A stretch of DNA of 64,000 nucleotides from Amphiplicatus metriothermophilus (lineage in GTDB: Bacteria; Pseudomonadota; Alphaproteobacteria; Caulobacterales; Parvularculaceae): positions 1 through 64,000 of the forward strand of contig NZ_FZQA01000002.1 in the NCBI RefSeq assembly GCF_900199215.1, in the 5' to 3' direction. This document shows positions 25,912 through 37,150 of this stretch, in pieces. Under the pieces are notes generated by a model. It was not told the origin of the DNA and searched no databases. It worked only from the letters and a program-made list of their open reading frames with translations. The stretch's first letter is position 1. Every line of letters begins with the position of its first letter. A program made the position numbers and the translations under genes.

Positions 25912-26550
25912 ATGGAAAGTCTGATTTTACGCATGGGAAAGACGATGCGCGCCCTGCCTGATCGCAGGTATGGCAGGTGCGCCGGTATCAGCCGCGTTCT
26001 ACGATTTTGCCGAGAAGCGAAAGGCATGGCGGCGACGGAATTCGCTCTGATTCTGCCTATTCTCGTTCTGATTTTCTTTGGCATGCTGGAGGCGTCGGAC
26101 GCCATGCTGGCCAATCGGCGCGCCACCAACGCCGGCAACGCGTTGGCTGATCTCGTAAGTCAGGCAAAAGTCGTGACGCCCAGCGAACTCCAGGAAATAT
26201 TCACGGGGGTGACGCGCATGCTGCAGCCGCCAGACGGCTCCAGCGTATCCATGACGGTGGTGAGCGTTTCGCTAGACCCTGACGATAATTCCCGCATGCT
26301 CGTGGAGTGGAGCCGCAACAATGCCGGAGAGACGCCTTACGCAGCAGGGTCCGAATATGACAGGATCGACGACGTTACGGTACTTCAGTCCGGGGTCTCT
26401 CTGGTCGTTTCGGAATTGATCTATGATTACAACTCGGGCCTGACGAGCAGGGTTCTCGGCTCGCCGCTAACGATCTCCCGAATCGCTTCGCGCTGGCCGC
26501 GGCGCTCGGTTCGGGTGAAGCTGTGCCCTGATGCGAACCCATATTGCTGA
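25912..26550 (+). CDS. TadE/TadF-like pilus-assembly protein
   Basis: 212 residues. The hydrophobic segment starts at about residue 38 with GMAATEFALILPILVLIFFGMLE, the TadE/TadF pattern with the Glu in place. The mature domain is short and beta-rich with a Cys near each end of its last part (LCPDANPYC). ATG at 25912 is the first start; the ATG at 25933 is as likely because the long N-terminal leader is unusual. Third gene of the Tad-type set, in line with the preceding two. Confidence 0.8.
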   Translation: MESLILRMGKTMRALPDRRYGRCAGISRVLRFCREAKGMAATEFALILPILVLIFFGMLEASDAMLANRRATNAGNALADLVSQAKVVTPSELQEIFTGVTRMLQPPDGSSVSMTVVSVSLDPDDNSRMLVEWSRNNAGETPYAAGSEYDRIDDVTVLQSGVSLVVSELIYDYNSGLTSRVLGSPLTISRIASRWPRRSVRVKLCPDANPYC

Positions 26551-26643
26551 CAGGTCCTTGGCGACGCCATGATCGCTTGGCGACGGAAGTGTCGCCGGAA
26601 TGACGCTGCGTAGCCGGCCCGTCAGGGAAGGGTTCCTGTTTCG

Positions 26644-27759
26644 ATGAACTGTTCCGCGCTGCGCATCATACATGTCTTTCCCACTTTTGCGATCGGCGGG
26701 CAACAGATGCGGCTGGCTTCGCTGGCCCGCGGGCTGGGATCTGACTTCCGGCATGTCGTGGTCGGTCTTGACGGCGACCTGGGCGCGCTCGCTGCGTTCG
26801 ACGGCGTCGAAATCGAGGCGAAAACGTTCGCGCTGAGGAAGGGCCGCGGCCTTTTTCCCGAGAATATCGTCCGGCTGCGCCGACTCCTGGGCGATTCAGG
26901 CGCAGACCTTCTTTGCACCTATAATTTCGGCGCCATCGAGGCGGCGATCGCGAACCGTTTCGGTCCCCGGCTGGCGCATGTTCACCACGAGGACGGCTTC
27001 GGGCCGGATGAAGCTTTCGGGCGGCAGAAAAGGCGCCGCGTGTGGCTGCGCCGCCTGGCCTTGCGGCGCGCGACGACGGCGGTCGCCTCGCTTGGCCTTG
27101 AACAGGCGGCGCTCGAAGTCTGGCGCCTGCCGCGCGCAAGGGTGAAGCGCGCGCCCGCCGGCGTCGACGTCAAGCGCTTCGCCGCCGCGTCCCGCGCGCG
27201 CAGAGCGGGGTCGCCCGTCGTCATCGGCGCGGTCGGCGCGCTGCGGCGTGAGAAGAATTTCGCACGCCTGATCGAAGCGTTCTCCGCGATCGGAGGGGAG
27301 GCCGACGCGCGGCTCGTCATTCATGGCGAAGGGCCAGAGCGGGCGCGGCTCGAAGCGCTGATTCGCGGCCGCGGGCTTGCGGGCCGCGCGTTTCTGCCGG
27401 GCGCGACTCCGGCGCCGGAGGACGCCTACGCCGCGATGGACGTCTTCGCGCTGTCGTCGGATACGGAACAGACCCCCTTGAGCGTGATGGAGGCCATGGC
27501 GGCGGGTCTTCCGGTCATGGCGACCGACGCGGGCGATATCAGGGAAATGGTCTCGGAGGAAAATCGCCCTTATATTCTCCCGCTCCATGACGGCGAGGCA
27601 TATAAAGCGGCGTTGATGACGTTGATTCGCGACGAGACATTGCGGCGCAATATCGGCGCGGCGAACGCGCGCCGCGCGCGCGCGCGCTTTCCTGTCGAAG
27701 CGATGGTCGACGGGTTCCGGAAGATTTATCTCGATGCTGTCGTGGAGGCGCGGCGATGA
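26644..27759 (+). CDS. GT4-family glycosyltransferase
   Basis: A 371-residue GT-B enzyme. HVFPTFAIGGQQMRLASLARGL is the N-terminal donor/acceptor loop (quoted as FAIGGQQMRL), VGALRREKNFARLIEAF and EQTPLSVMEAMAAGLPVMATD the C-terminal nucleotide-sugar site with the EX7E-type glutamates. Similar enzymes occur in exosortase-A/EPS clusters, which fits the genes that follow: an acyltransferase-like gene overlapping by 4 bases, then convergent amidotransferase and exosortase genes. The sugar is unknown. Confidence 0.87.
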   Translation: MNCSALRIIHVFPTFAIGGQQMRLASLARGLGSDFRHVVVGLDGDLGALAAFDGVEIEAKTFALRKGRGLFPENIVRLRRLLGDSGADLLCTYNFGAIEAAIANRFGPRLAHVHHEDGFGPDEAFGRQKRRRVWLRRLALRRATTAVASLGLEQAALEVWRLPRARVKRAPAGVDVKRFAAASRARRAGSPVVIGAVGALRREKNFARLIEAFSAIGGEADARLVIHGEGPERARLEALIRGRGLAGRAFLPGATPAPEDAYAAMDVFALSSDTEQTPLSVMEAMAAGLPVMATDAGDIREMVSEENRPYILPLHDGEAYKAALMTLIRDETLRRNIGAANARRARARFPVEAMVDGFRKIYLDAVVEARR

Positions 27760-28850
27760 GGTTCGAGCTCGCGCCCGTCACGGACGTCGAAGCGCTGCTC
27801 GCCGAATGGCGCGCGCTTTACGCGCAGGCGCCGGCGAAGTCGTTCTTTCTCTCGCCGGCCTGGATGGCCGCATGGCTCGCCGGCGCGCCGTCGCGGGGGC
27901 TGCTGCGGGTCTTGCGCGGGTCCGTCGGCGACAGGCCGATGCTCCTTGCGATCATCGGCTCGACGGGGCGTCGCCGCCCGCCGCTCGTCGGCCCGCGTTG
28001 CGCCCACCTTCACGAATTCGGCGAGGAGGCGCTCGACGCCGTCTACATCGAGGATAATGATTTCCTGATCGGGCCTGACGCGCCTGACGATGCCCGCACG
28101 CGCGCCTTGGCGGCGCTGGCGGATGCGCTCACGGACGCCGACGAGATCGTGCTGCGCAATGTGCGTCCGTCGCTCGGTTTCGCCGTGAACGAGCTGTGCG
28201 GCGTGGGGGAGTGGGAGCTGCGCCGCGTCTGGACGCAGCCGACCTACGCCGTCAATCTCGACATGTTGCGCAAGCTCGGCTGCGATTACCTGTCGAGCCG
28301 GTCGAGCGGGCTGCGTGCGAAAGTGCGCCGCGCCCGGCGACTCTATGAGATCCGCGGTCCGATAAGAGCGAAACTGGTTCAGGCGGGCGACGAGAAGGCG
28401 CGCGCCTGGCGCGAGCTCATCGATCTGCATCAGGACGGCTGGCGCCGTCGCGGCGAAGCCGGGGCGTTCGCCAACTCCGCCCTGACAGCCTTCCATGAGC
28501 GATTCATGGCCGCCAATCCGGAACGGTGTCATCTTTTCGCCGTTGACGTCGGCGACGCGCCGTTGGGCAGGCTCTATAACTTCATCGATGACGGGCGCGT
28601 GCTGAACTATCAGGGCGGTTTCCGTTTCGAGGATGACAATCGTCTCGCGCCCGGTCTTCTGACGCACGCACTGGCGGCTCAATACTATCTTGAGCAGGGA
28701 TTCGACTCTTACGATCTGCTTGTCGGCGAAGCGGAGTACAAGCGTCGGCTTGCCGATCAGAGCGGCGTGCTTTCGACGATCGTGCTGGCGCGACGGGACT
28801 TTCGCGCGCGGTTGCGCGATTCGCTCAGGCGCGCGCGCGAGCTGGCCTGA
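27756..28850 (+). CDS. FemAB/CelD-like GNAT acyltransferase
   Basis: A 364-residue protein of the BioF2/FemAB-like acetyltransferase_6 type: an N-terminal part with FFLSPAWMAAWL and a C-terminal GNAT half with AVDVGDAPLGRLYNF and LLTHALAAQYYLEQGFDSYDLL. Such proteins are frequent in exosortase-A polysaccharide loci, where they are thought to modify the polymer. The start overlaps the glycosyltransferase stop (ATGA). Its 3' end overlaps the convergent amidotransferase gene by 26 bases. Confidence 0.8.
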   Translation: MRFELAPVTDVEALLAEWRALYAQAPAKSFFLSPAWMAAWLAGAPSRGLLRVLRGSVGDRPMLLAIIGSTGRRRPPLVGPRCAHLHEFGEEALDAVYIEDNDFLIGPDAPDDARTRALAALADALTDADEIVLRNVRPSLGFAVNELCGVGEWELRRVWTQPTYAVNLDMLRKLGCDYLSSRSSGLRAKVRRARRLYEIRGPIRAKLVQAGDEKARAWRELIDLHQDGWRRRGEAGAFANSALTAFHERFMAANPERCHLFAVDVGDAPLGRLYNFIDDGRVLNYQGGFRFEDDNRLAPGLLTHALAAQYYLEQGFDSYDLLVGEAEYKRRLADQSGVLSTIVLARRDFRARLRDSLRRARELA

Positions 28851-30717
28851 CGGCGCGAAGGAAAGCGTCGAACATCAGCACCGTCCAGAGCTCCTGTCCG
28901 GCGTCGAGGCGCCCGGCGCGGTGGGCGCGGGCGAGCGCTTCGACCTTTCGCGCATCGAACAGGCCGCTTTCCCGCCAGGCGCGCGAGGAAAGGAACGTGT
29001 CAAGCGGACCTTTCCGGCGACGCAGCCATGCCGCGACTGGCGGCGAAAACCCCTGTTTCCGCCTGCGGAGGATCGCGTCCGACAGGCGGGCGCGCAGCGC
29101 CGCCTTGAGCGCGCGCTTGCCTTCGCCGCCGGCTCGCCGGTGTTCAGGCGGCGCGCCGCAAGCCCATTCGACAAGAACATGATCGAGGAACGGCGCGCGC
29201 GTCTCTAGCGAGACGGACATGGCCGCGCGGTCGAGCTTCGTCAGCATCCGGCCGGGAAGCCACACGCCGAGATCGGCGGCTTGCGCGGCGTCGAGCGGGT
29301 GGTCGAGACCGCGCATCGCCGCAGCGACGACGTTCTCCGGCGCATAATCGGCCGAGGAATGTTTGAAATCGTCCGATAGAAGACGATCCATCCGCTCAGG
29401 CAGATTCGCCGCCATCGCGCGGGCGTAAGCCGTAGAACCATCGAGAGCCAGCGCCTGCAATGTCGTCCTCAGGCGCAAGGGACGCGGCGCGCCGTCGAGC
29501 TTGGGATAGAGCGTCCCCGCGGCGCCAAAGATCGCGCGGCGCAACGATTGCGGCGCGAGCCGGCGAATGCGCTCCTCAAGCAAGTGGAACGCATGCCGGC
29601 GGTAGCCGGCGAAAAGCTCGTCCGCGCCGTCTCCCGTAAGCGCGACGGTCATGCGCGCGCGCGCCTGTCGGCACAAGAGATAAGTCGGCAGCGCCGAAGG
29701 ATCGGCGAAGGGCTCGCCATAGGCGGCCGCAACCGGGTCAATTAGCGCAGCCGCGTCGATCGTCGCCAGCGTTTCGTCGTGCTCGCTCGCATAACGTTCG
29801 GCGACAAGGCGCGCGAAAGGCCGTTCGTCATGGTTCTTCTCGTTGAAACCGATGGTGCAGGTCCGAACCACCCCCCCCGCTTGCGCCATCGACGCGACGA
29901 CGGCCGAGGAATCGACGCCGCCGGAGAGAAAAGCGCCAAGCGGTTCATCGGCGATCATTTGCAAGCGGACCGCTTCATCGAATCCGTCGAGAAGCCCCGT
30001 TTGGGCCGCCTCGAAGCCCTCGCCGGTTCGCGCCGCGAAGTCGGGACGCCAGTATCGCCGGATTTGGGGCGCTTCGCCGCGCCTTACGGTCAAGGTAGAG
30101 CCGGGCGGCAGCTTGCGCACAGTGCGATAGACCGATTTCGGATCAGGAATGAAGCCGTAAAAAAAGTAATCTGCGAGCGCTTCATGATCGAAGTCGAGCG
30201 CGACGAGACCGGAGGCGGCTAGAGCGGCGATCTCTGATGCGAAGACGAGAAAAGCGTCCGCACTCAGAGCGTAGTAAAGGGGCTTTTCGCCGAGCCGGTC
30301 GCGAGCAAGCAGGAGCTCGCCGCGCGCTTCGCTCCAGAAGCCGAACGCAAACATGCCGCGCAGTTCTTTTATGTAATCCAAGCCATGCCGGGCGATGCCT
30401 TCGGCCAGAACCTCTGTATCCGAACGGGTTGACAGGGCGACCCCTTCTGTGCGCAGCCGCGCCGCCAGCGCCTGATAGTTGTAGATTTCTCCGTTATAGA
30501 CGAGAACGCCGTCCGCGCCGCTGGCGTGAAACGGCTGGGCGCCGCCTTCGCGGTCGATGACGATGAGCCGGCGATGGGCGAGGCCGACGCCCGGCGCGAT
30601 GTGAAGCCCCTCCGCGTCCGGCCCGCGATGGGCCAGCGCGTCGGCCATGCGCTGGAGCGCGGCGCGGTCTATCTCGCGCGCGGCCTTAAGGTCGACGATG
30701 CCGGCGATCCCGCACAT
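28825..30717 (-). CDS. Asparagine-synthetase-type amidotransferase of an exosortase locus
   Basis: A 630-residue class II amidotransferase. The mature N-terminal nucleophile is Cys2 in MCGIAGI; LAHRGPDAEG and LVYNGEIYNY complete the glutaminase site. The synthetase half has the ATP loop FLSGGVDSSAV and LTGDGADELFAGYRRH. This combination, directly downstream of an exosortase, is the pattern of the XrtA/PEP-CTERM system amidotransferases (TIGR03108-like). True asparagine synthetase AsnB is the alternative; context favours the former. It begins 3 bases after the exosortase stop. Confidence 0.85.
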   Translation of the reverse strand: MCGIAGIVDLKAAREIDRAALQRMADALAHRGPDAEGLHIAPGVGLAHRRLIVIDREGGAQPFHASGADGVLVYNGEIYNYQALAARLRTEGVALSTRSDTEVLAEGIARHGLDYIKELRGMFAFGFWSEARGELLLARDRLGEKPLYYALSADAFLVFASEIAALAASGLVALDFDHEALADYFFYGFIPDPKSVYRTVRKLPPGSTLTVRRGEAPQIRRYWRPDFAARTGEGFEAAQTGLLDGFDEAVRLQMIADEPLGAFLSGGVDSSAVVASMAQAGGVVRTCTIGFNEKNHDERPFARLVAERYASEHDETLATIDAAALIDPVAAAYGEPFADPSALPTYLLCRQARARMTVALTGDGADELFAGYRRHAFHLLEERIRRLAPQSLRRAIFGAAGTLYPKLDGAPRPLRLRTTLQALALDGSTAYARAMAANLPERMDRLLSDDFKHSSADYAPENVVAAAMRGLDHPLDAAQAADLGVWLPGRMLTKLDRAAMSVSLETRAPFLDHVLVEWACGAPPEHRRAGGEGKRALKAALRARLSDAILRRRKQGFSPPVAAWLRRRKGPLDTFLSSRAWRESGLFDARKVEALARAHRAGRLDAGQELWTVLMFDAFLRAVRPARARA

Positions 30718-30720
30718 CGC

Positions 30721-32259
30721 TCAACCGCGGAGTCTGTCGCGCAGGCGCGCGCGCCATCGCGCGAAGGGCTCCGCGTCGGCGAGAAAGGCTGCGAGCGACT
30801 CTCCTGGCGAGGCGTCGTCGTCCGCCGGCGCAAGGAGAATGAATGCGCCGGCCGGATCTTGCCGTCCGCGCAGCCGTCGTCCGACCTGGGCGAGTTTCAG
30901 CGCGCGCGCATCCGTGAATGGCGTGTCGCCGAGCCAATAAAATCGCGTGAGCGCAAAACGGCGTCCGGCCGCGCTCTCGACGAGGTCCGCGCTCAGCGGA
31001 CGATATCCGCTGAGAGGCGGATGAAGCGTCGAGTCATTTTCGATTTTGCGCCAGCCTGCGGGCGGGACGGCCAAGGCTGTCGTCTCGGTCCCGCGCCGTT
31101 CGTACGTCAGATAGGCGGCGACGACTTCGACGCCCGCGCCGCCTTGTGCGTAAGCAATGCGTGTGGTGCTGTCGGCCGGCGGCACGTCCCATTCGTTCGT
31201 AGAAGGAAGAATGCGCCAGCCTGGCGCGTTGAGGGGCGGCAGGCTTGCAGGCGCGATGACGCCTGGGGCGCGATCGACGACAAAACGCGCGTAAGCGCCG
31301 GCGGCGGTCGGCAGGCTGACGAGCGCGGCGAAAAGGAGCGCTGCGCCGGCGCGCCTCGATGCCGGCGTCGGCGCTGGGGTTGCGGGCGGCGCGGTCTGGG
31401 CGCCGGCGAAGCGTCGGGCCAGAGCGGCGAGGGCGAGCAGGATGATTCCATAAAAGGCGAGGCTGAGGCCGAAATGGTCGGCTGCGATCTCGACCGCGCC
31501 GCCGGAGCGCGCCGTGATCGTGATGATCAGCGCGACGCGCGCGATATTGGCGAGAATCGCGACCGCAGCGGCGACTCCGACGAAGGCGACTGCCCGCCCC
31601 GCCGACAGGCGCGCAAAATGCGAATAGGCGAGCGCCAGCATCGTCGCGGCCAAAAGGAAATTAAGCCCGGCGCAGGACGGCGCGATCAGAAGCGTCCCCT
31701 TCGGCGTGTCGATGAGGCGTCCGTCAAGGCGCGCCTCGGCGCCCAGCATGTTCGCCAATGCAAGCGCGCCCTGGGCGGCGATGGTCTGCAAGACGGGCAG
31801 GACGATTTCGCCGAACGGAACCATGAAGAAGAGAAGGGCGAAAGGAATCGCCCAGGCTTTCGCGTTCGTTGGGCCAAAGGCGAATATCGCGCCGGCGATC
31901 AGCAGGCTAACGAAAGCCAGTTGCTCGACGATGGCGGCGTTCCCGGCGTAGCCCGCGAGCCACATGAAGGCGGCCGCGCCGGCTGGGATCAGCGCCGGCG
32001 GCCAGAAGCGCGGGCAAGCCGCCTCGCGCCGGCTGAGGAGGATAAGCCCAAGCGCGAGCGGCGCGGCGAGCGCCCCATGCCGCCAGGTCGAGGACGTCGT
32101 CCATTGCTGCGCCATGTCGGCGAGGCTTGGCCATAGGAGCGCGCAAACCGCCAGCGCGAAAACGCCATAAGCGATAAGCGCCTGGCGCCATGGTGCGCCA
32201 GGCGTCGCCGCTACGACGGGCCTTCCAAGCCCGATGCTCGCCTGTTCTGTCATCCCCAA
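30721..32259 (-). CDS. Exosortase with C-terminal EpsI domain
   Basis: A 512-residue membrane protease/transpeptidase. About eight membrane helices cover residues 25-285. The exosortase triad is visible: Cys196 in APSCAGL, Arg241 in ANIARVALI and His262 in ADHFGLSLAFYG. A further helix (about 300-318) and a periplasmic EpsI/DUF3485 domain (WRILPSTNEW...FYWLGDTPF) follow, as in the fused exosortase A form. It should sort proteins with a PEP-CTERM-like tail to the surface. No such substrate was seen in this window. First gene of the exosortase-amidotransferase operon. Confidence 0.85.
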   Translation of the reverse strand: MGMTEQASIGLGRPVVAATPGAPWRQALIAYGVFALAVCALLWPSLADMAQQWTTSSTWRHGALAAPLALGLILLSRREAACPRFWPPALIPAGAAAFMWLAGYAGNAAIVEQLAFVSLLIAGAIFAFGPTNAKAWAIPFALLFFMVPFGEIVLPVLQTIAAQGALALANMLGAEARLDGRLIDTPKGTLLIAPSCAGLNFLLAATMLALAYSHFARLSAGRAVAFVGVAAAVAILANIARVALIITITARSGGAVEIAADHFGLSLAFYGIILLALAALARRFAGAQTAPPATPAPTPASRRAGAALLFAALVSLPTAAGAYARFVVDRAPGVIAPASLPPLNAPGWRILPSTNEWDVPPADSTTRIAYAQGGAGVEVVAAYLTYERRGTETTALAVPPAGWRKIENDSTLHPPLSGYRPLSADLVESAAGRRFALTRFYWLGDTPFTDARALKLAQVGRRLRGRQDPAGAFILLAPADDDASPGESLAAFLADAEPFARWRARLRDRLRG

Positions 32260-32340
32260 GTCGCCGGCTCCGGCCGATTGCGCGTCGGCTTGCCCGATGC
32301 ACGCTTCAGACCAGCCGGGGGCGAGCCCGCCGAAGGTCCG

Positions 32341-34287
<1,947 letters not shown>

Positions 34288-34408
34288 TCGACGTTTGCTC
34301 CCTGTTTCGCCTTGTCGCGCCGCCTGCCGGCGGGCGCGGGCGCGATGTTAGGACATGGCGGGAAAAGGCGCAAAACCGCACGGGGCCGGCGCCCTGTCGG
34401 CGGAAAGA

Positions 34409-35797
34409 TCAGCCCGCCGAGGCGGCGTCGGCGAGAATGAAACAGGCGATCCTGCGCGCCTTGAGAGCCTTGCAGGTCTCGCTCGCCTCCTCAGCGTTGA
34501 GGGTGACGAAACGGGCGCGATAAAGATAATCGCCCGCCGCCGTAACGGTCGGCTGCACTGCGCGCGGGCGCGCGACGAGTCCCGCCTCGCGGGCGGCTTT
34601 CTCGAGCTCGAGCTGCGCCATCTCTTTCGTCGAATAGGCGCCGATCTGAACATGCCAGACGGGCTCGCCGGCGAAAGAAGCCTCGGCGTCGCCTTCGCTC
34701 CATATTTGCGGAGCGGAAAGCGAAGCCAGACGCGTGCGTTCATATTCGTTGAGGTCGTCCTCTACGGCCGCCGAAGCGATGAGCGAGCCGATGACGTCGC
34801 CGGCCTCGGCAGCGGCCGGCGCTTCGCCGCCGAGCCGGGTTGCGGCGAGGGCGACCTCCTCGCGCATCGCATCACTGCCGGCGACCGTCGGGATGGTCTT
34901 CTGGCTGGCGGCATGCGCAAGCAGACTCGGCTTCAGCCGCGGGCTCGGCGTGTTGCGGTGCAGGGACGCAATCAGCGTCGGATTCTTTTTCAGCCGCCCG
35001 AAGGCGTCATCGAGAATCTCGCGCATGTGGGCGTCCCGGGTGCGCACCGAGCGCCCGCCCAGCACGATGCCGATGAGACGGTTTCCGTCCCGGGTCGCGC
35101 TGGTCGCCAGATTGAACCCGGACATGCGCGTGTAGCCAGTCTTCAACCCGTCCGCGCCCGGATAGGTTTTCACCAGCGCGTTGTGAGTGCGATAGGTGCG
35201 CCCGCTCCACTCGAAGTTCTCGGTGGAGAAGTAATGATAATATTGGGGGAAATCCTGAACGAGGCGCTTGCCTAGCACGGCCATATCCCGCGCGGTGGTG
35301 CGCTGCTTGGAGTTCGGCAGACCGGAGGCGTTGCGAAACGTCGTACCGCGCATGCCGAGCGCGCGCGCTTTTTCGGTCATCTTCTGGGCGAAACGCCATT
35401 CCGAACCTGCGATCGCTTCGGCCACGACGACGGCGACGTCGTTGGCGGATTTCACCACGAGCGCTTTGACCGCCGTGTCGACGTCGATGGTCTCGCCTGC
35501 AGTCAGGCCAAGCTTCGAAGGCGGCTGGCCTGCGGCCTGGGCCGAGACCTTGAGTTTCGAATTCGGCGACAGACGACCCGCCTCCATTTCCTCGAACAAG
35601 AGATAGAGCGTCATCATTTTGGTCAGGGACGCCGGATAGCGCGCCTCAGTGGAATATCGGTCGAAAAGAACGTCGCCCGAATCGGCGTGAACGACGATGG
35701 CGGCGTATTTGGGATTGGCGGCGGCGGGAATGCAGGCGAGCAGGAATGCTGTCGCGCAGGCCCACGCCAAGAATGACAAACGCGAAACAAGAGTCAT
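34409..35797 (-). CDS. D-alanyl-D-alanine carboxypeptidase with SPOR domain
   Basis: A 462-residue penicillin-binding protein of the DacA/DacC type, trimming peptidoglycan pentapeptides in the periplasm. After a signal peptide (FLLACIPAAANP) come the three serine-peptidase motifs: SLTK (Ser57-Lys60), SAN (117-119) and KTG (219-221). A C-terminal SPOR domain (about 385-462, WHVQIGAYSTKEMAQLELEKAA) should target it to denuded glycan at the septum. ATG at 35797 with GAGG upstream is chosen; a TTG six codons earlier is the alternative. Upstream and divergent is the phasin gene. Confidence 0.92.
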   Translation of the reverse strand: MTLVSRLSFLAWACATAFLLACIPAAANPKYAAIVVHADSGDVLFDRYSTEARYPASLTKMMTLYLLFEEMEAGRLSPNSKLKVSAQAAGQPPSKLGLTAGETIDVDTAVKALVVKSANDVAVVVAEAIAGSEWRFAQKMTEKARALGMRGTTFRNASGLPNSKQRTTARDMAVLGKRLVQDFPQYYHYFSTENFEWSGRTYRTHNALVKTYPGADGLKTGYTRMSGFNLATSATRDGNRLIGIVLGGRSVRTRDAHMREILDDAFGRLKKNPTLIASLHRNTPSPRLKPSLLAHAASQKTIPTVAGSDAMREEVALAATRLGGEAPAAAEAGDVIGSLIASAAVEDDLNEYERTRLASLSAPQIWSEGDAEASFAGEPVWHVQIGAYSTKEMAQLELEKAAREAGLVARPRAVQPTVTAAGDYLYRARFVTLNAEEASETCKALKARRIACFILADAASAG

Positions 35798-36043
35798 TTT
35801 GCGAGCCTCGCCCAACCGCGCGCGCTATTCAAGATGACGGCGGGTGCCCCCGACCGTCGCTCTGTCCGACCGCCCGCAAACGCAGCATGCGGCCGGCGAA
35901 AGAAGGCCGACGACCCGGCCGTACCGATCCTGTCTGGGTCGCTCCCGAGCAAGCGGCGTGCCGCGGCCCCGCGACAGAGGACCATTGTCGCTGCCGCCGG
36001 TAAACTGTTCGTTAACCGTCTCCGGCCGTTACGCGCAAAAAGT

Positions 36044-36107
36044 TTTGTGCATCGCACAAACTCCCCCTTGACGGCGCGGGGGCGAGTCTCTATGTTGCAT
36101 CGCACAA
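36044..36107 (+). promoter_or_regulatory. Phasin promoter with PhaR-like operators
   Basis: The palindrome TTTGTGC-ATC-GCACAAA (36044-36060) and a second, partly matching site TTGC-ATC-GCACAA (36095-36107) share a 12-base core. Between them, TTGACG (36068-36073) and TATGTT (36091-36096) are 17 bases apart. The sites therefore flank the -35 and overlap the -10/start region. TGC-N3-GCA repeats are the recognised type of PhaR sites before phasin genes in alphaproteobacteria, so PhaR repression relieved by polyhydroxyalkanoate is expected. A third, looser TTGCGCA lies at 36113-36119. The rest of the 350-base gap (35798-36147) shows nothing else. Confidence 0.7.
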
Positions 36108-36147
36108 GAGATTTGCGCATAATTCCCATCAGGGAAGGAGAAAAATC

Positions 36148-36600
36148 ATGGCGACTGCGAAAAAGACTACCGGCGCGGGCGAAGCATTCGCTTTCGACGC
36201 CTTCAGCGCGGCCGGCCCCGAGGCTTTCAAGGAAAGCTACGAGAAGTTTTCTGGCGGCGTGAGCAAGCTTTTGGACTTCCAGAAGGGCGCGTTCGAGGCC
36301 GCCATCGCCTCCAGCGGCGCGCTCGCCAAGGGCTTCGAGAAGGCCGCCTCCGAACAGGCCGCCTTCGCCAAGCAGGCCTATGAGGAGGGCGTCGCGGCGG
36401 CGAAAGCGGCTGCGGCTTCCAAGAGCCTGCAGGATGCGTTCGAGGTTCAGACCGAATACCTGCGCACGGCCTTCGAGAAAAATCTCGGCCAGTACAATAA
36501 GTTGACCGATCACTGGCTCGCGACCGCCAAGGAGGCGGCCCAGCCGCTGACTGAGCGTTACGGCGAGTTCGTCGATCTGGTTCAGTCCTATCGCCCGTAA
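36148..36600 (+). CDS. phaP: Phasin (polyhydroxyalkanoate granule-coating protein)
   Basis: 150 residues, all predicted helix, with the phasin_2 look: [55 protein letters not shown]. The amphipathic helices coat PHA granules. The gene is monocistronic, with a strong ribosome site (GGAAGGAG), a PhaR-type promoter before it and a strong terminator after it, consistent with high, PHA-dependent expression. No phaC or phaZ lies in the window. Confidence 0.9.
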   Translation: MATAKKTTGAGEAFAFDAFSAAGPEAFKESYEKFSGGVSKLLDFQKGAFEAAIASSGALAKGFEKAASEQAAFAKQAYEEGVAAAKAAAASKSLQDAFEVQTEYLRTAFEKNLGQYNKLTDHWLATAKEAAQPLTERYGEFVDLVQSYRP

Positions 36601-36650
36601 GCGGGCGCGCGGCGGCGCTTGTCGCGAAAATTTGTACAGTCGCGTAGGAG

Positions 36651-36689
36651 AGAGGCCCGGTGCGTATCGCCGGGCCTCTTTCCGTTTTT
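36651..36689 (+). terminator. Rho-independent terminator after the phasin gene
   Basis: A perfect 10-pair stem AGAGGCCCGG / CCGGGCCTCT (36651-36660 and 36670-36679) with a 9-base loop, followed by TTCCGTTTTT. Confidence 0.92.
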
Positions 36690-36823
36690 CCCGCCTGCTA
36701 ATTCTTCTAAAATGCCGCCGTCTGGCGGTTTGCGTCTTTTCAACCTTGACCGGATACATATCTAATTATGCAGCCGCGGCGCGCGCCGCGAGCGAGTGTC
36801 AGGTCGGTCGATCGTATCGGGTT

Positions 36824-37147
36824 ATGGCGGAAGAACGCGACAATCAGCAGGGGCCTGGCGTCGGCGTGGTGACGAAAACCCAGCCGAAGACGCGGCGGCC
36901 TTCGCTCTACAAGGTTCTCCTCTTGAACGACGATTACACGCCGCAGGAGTTCGTCGTCTGGCTGCTGCAGGCGGTTTTCAACAAGGGTCCGGAGGACGCG
37001 ATCCGGATCATGCTGCACGTGCACCAGAACGGCGTGGGCGTTTGCGGCGTATACACCTACGAGGTGGCGGAGACGAAAGTCGCCCAGGTCATGGAGCTTT
37101 CCCGCCGCAATCAGCATCCCTTGCAATGTACGATGGAGCGGGAGTAG
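36824..37147 (+). CDS. clpS: ATP-dependent Clp protease adaptor ClpS
   Basis: A 107-residue adaptor that delivers N-degron proteins to ClpAP. The family core is plain: [21 protein letters not shown] with the DDY segment of the N-end-rule pocket, then [22 protein letters not shown] at 36824 is used; the frame is open further upstream but without family sequence. clpA begins 3 bases after its stop, the standard clpS-clpA arrangement. Confidence 0.95.
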   Translation: MAEERDNQQGPGVGVVTKTQPKTRRPSLYKVLLLNDDYTPQEFVVWLLQAVFNKGPEDAIRIMLHVHQNGVGVCGVYTYEVAETKVAQVMELSRRNQHPLQCTMERE

Positions 37148-37150
37148 CGC

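Noticed and set aside
30526-32136. A 536-codon plus-strand frame over the exosortase
   Set aside because: Arg/Gly-rich shadow of a membrane protein gene; no plausible start or family.
36824-37147. Longer ClpS start at 36632
   Set aside because: The extra 64 residues do not look like ClpS and include the region after the phasin terminator; the ATG at 36824 begins a normal-length protein.
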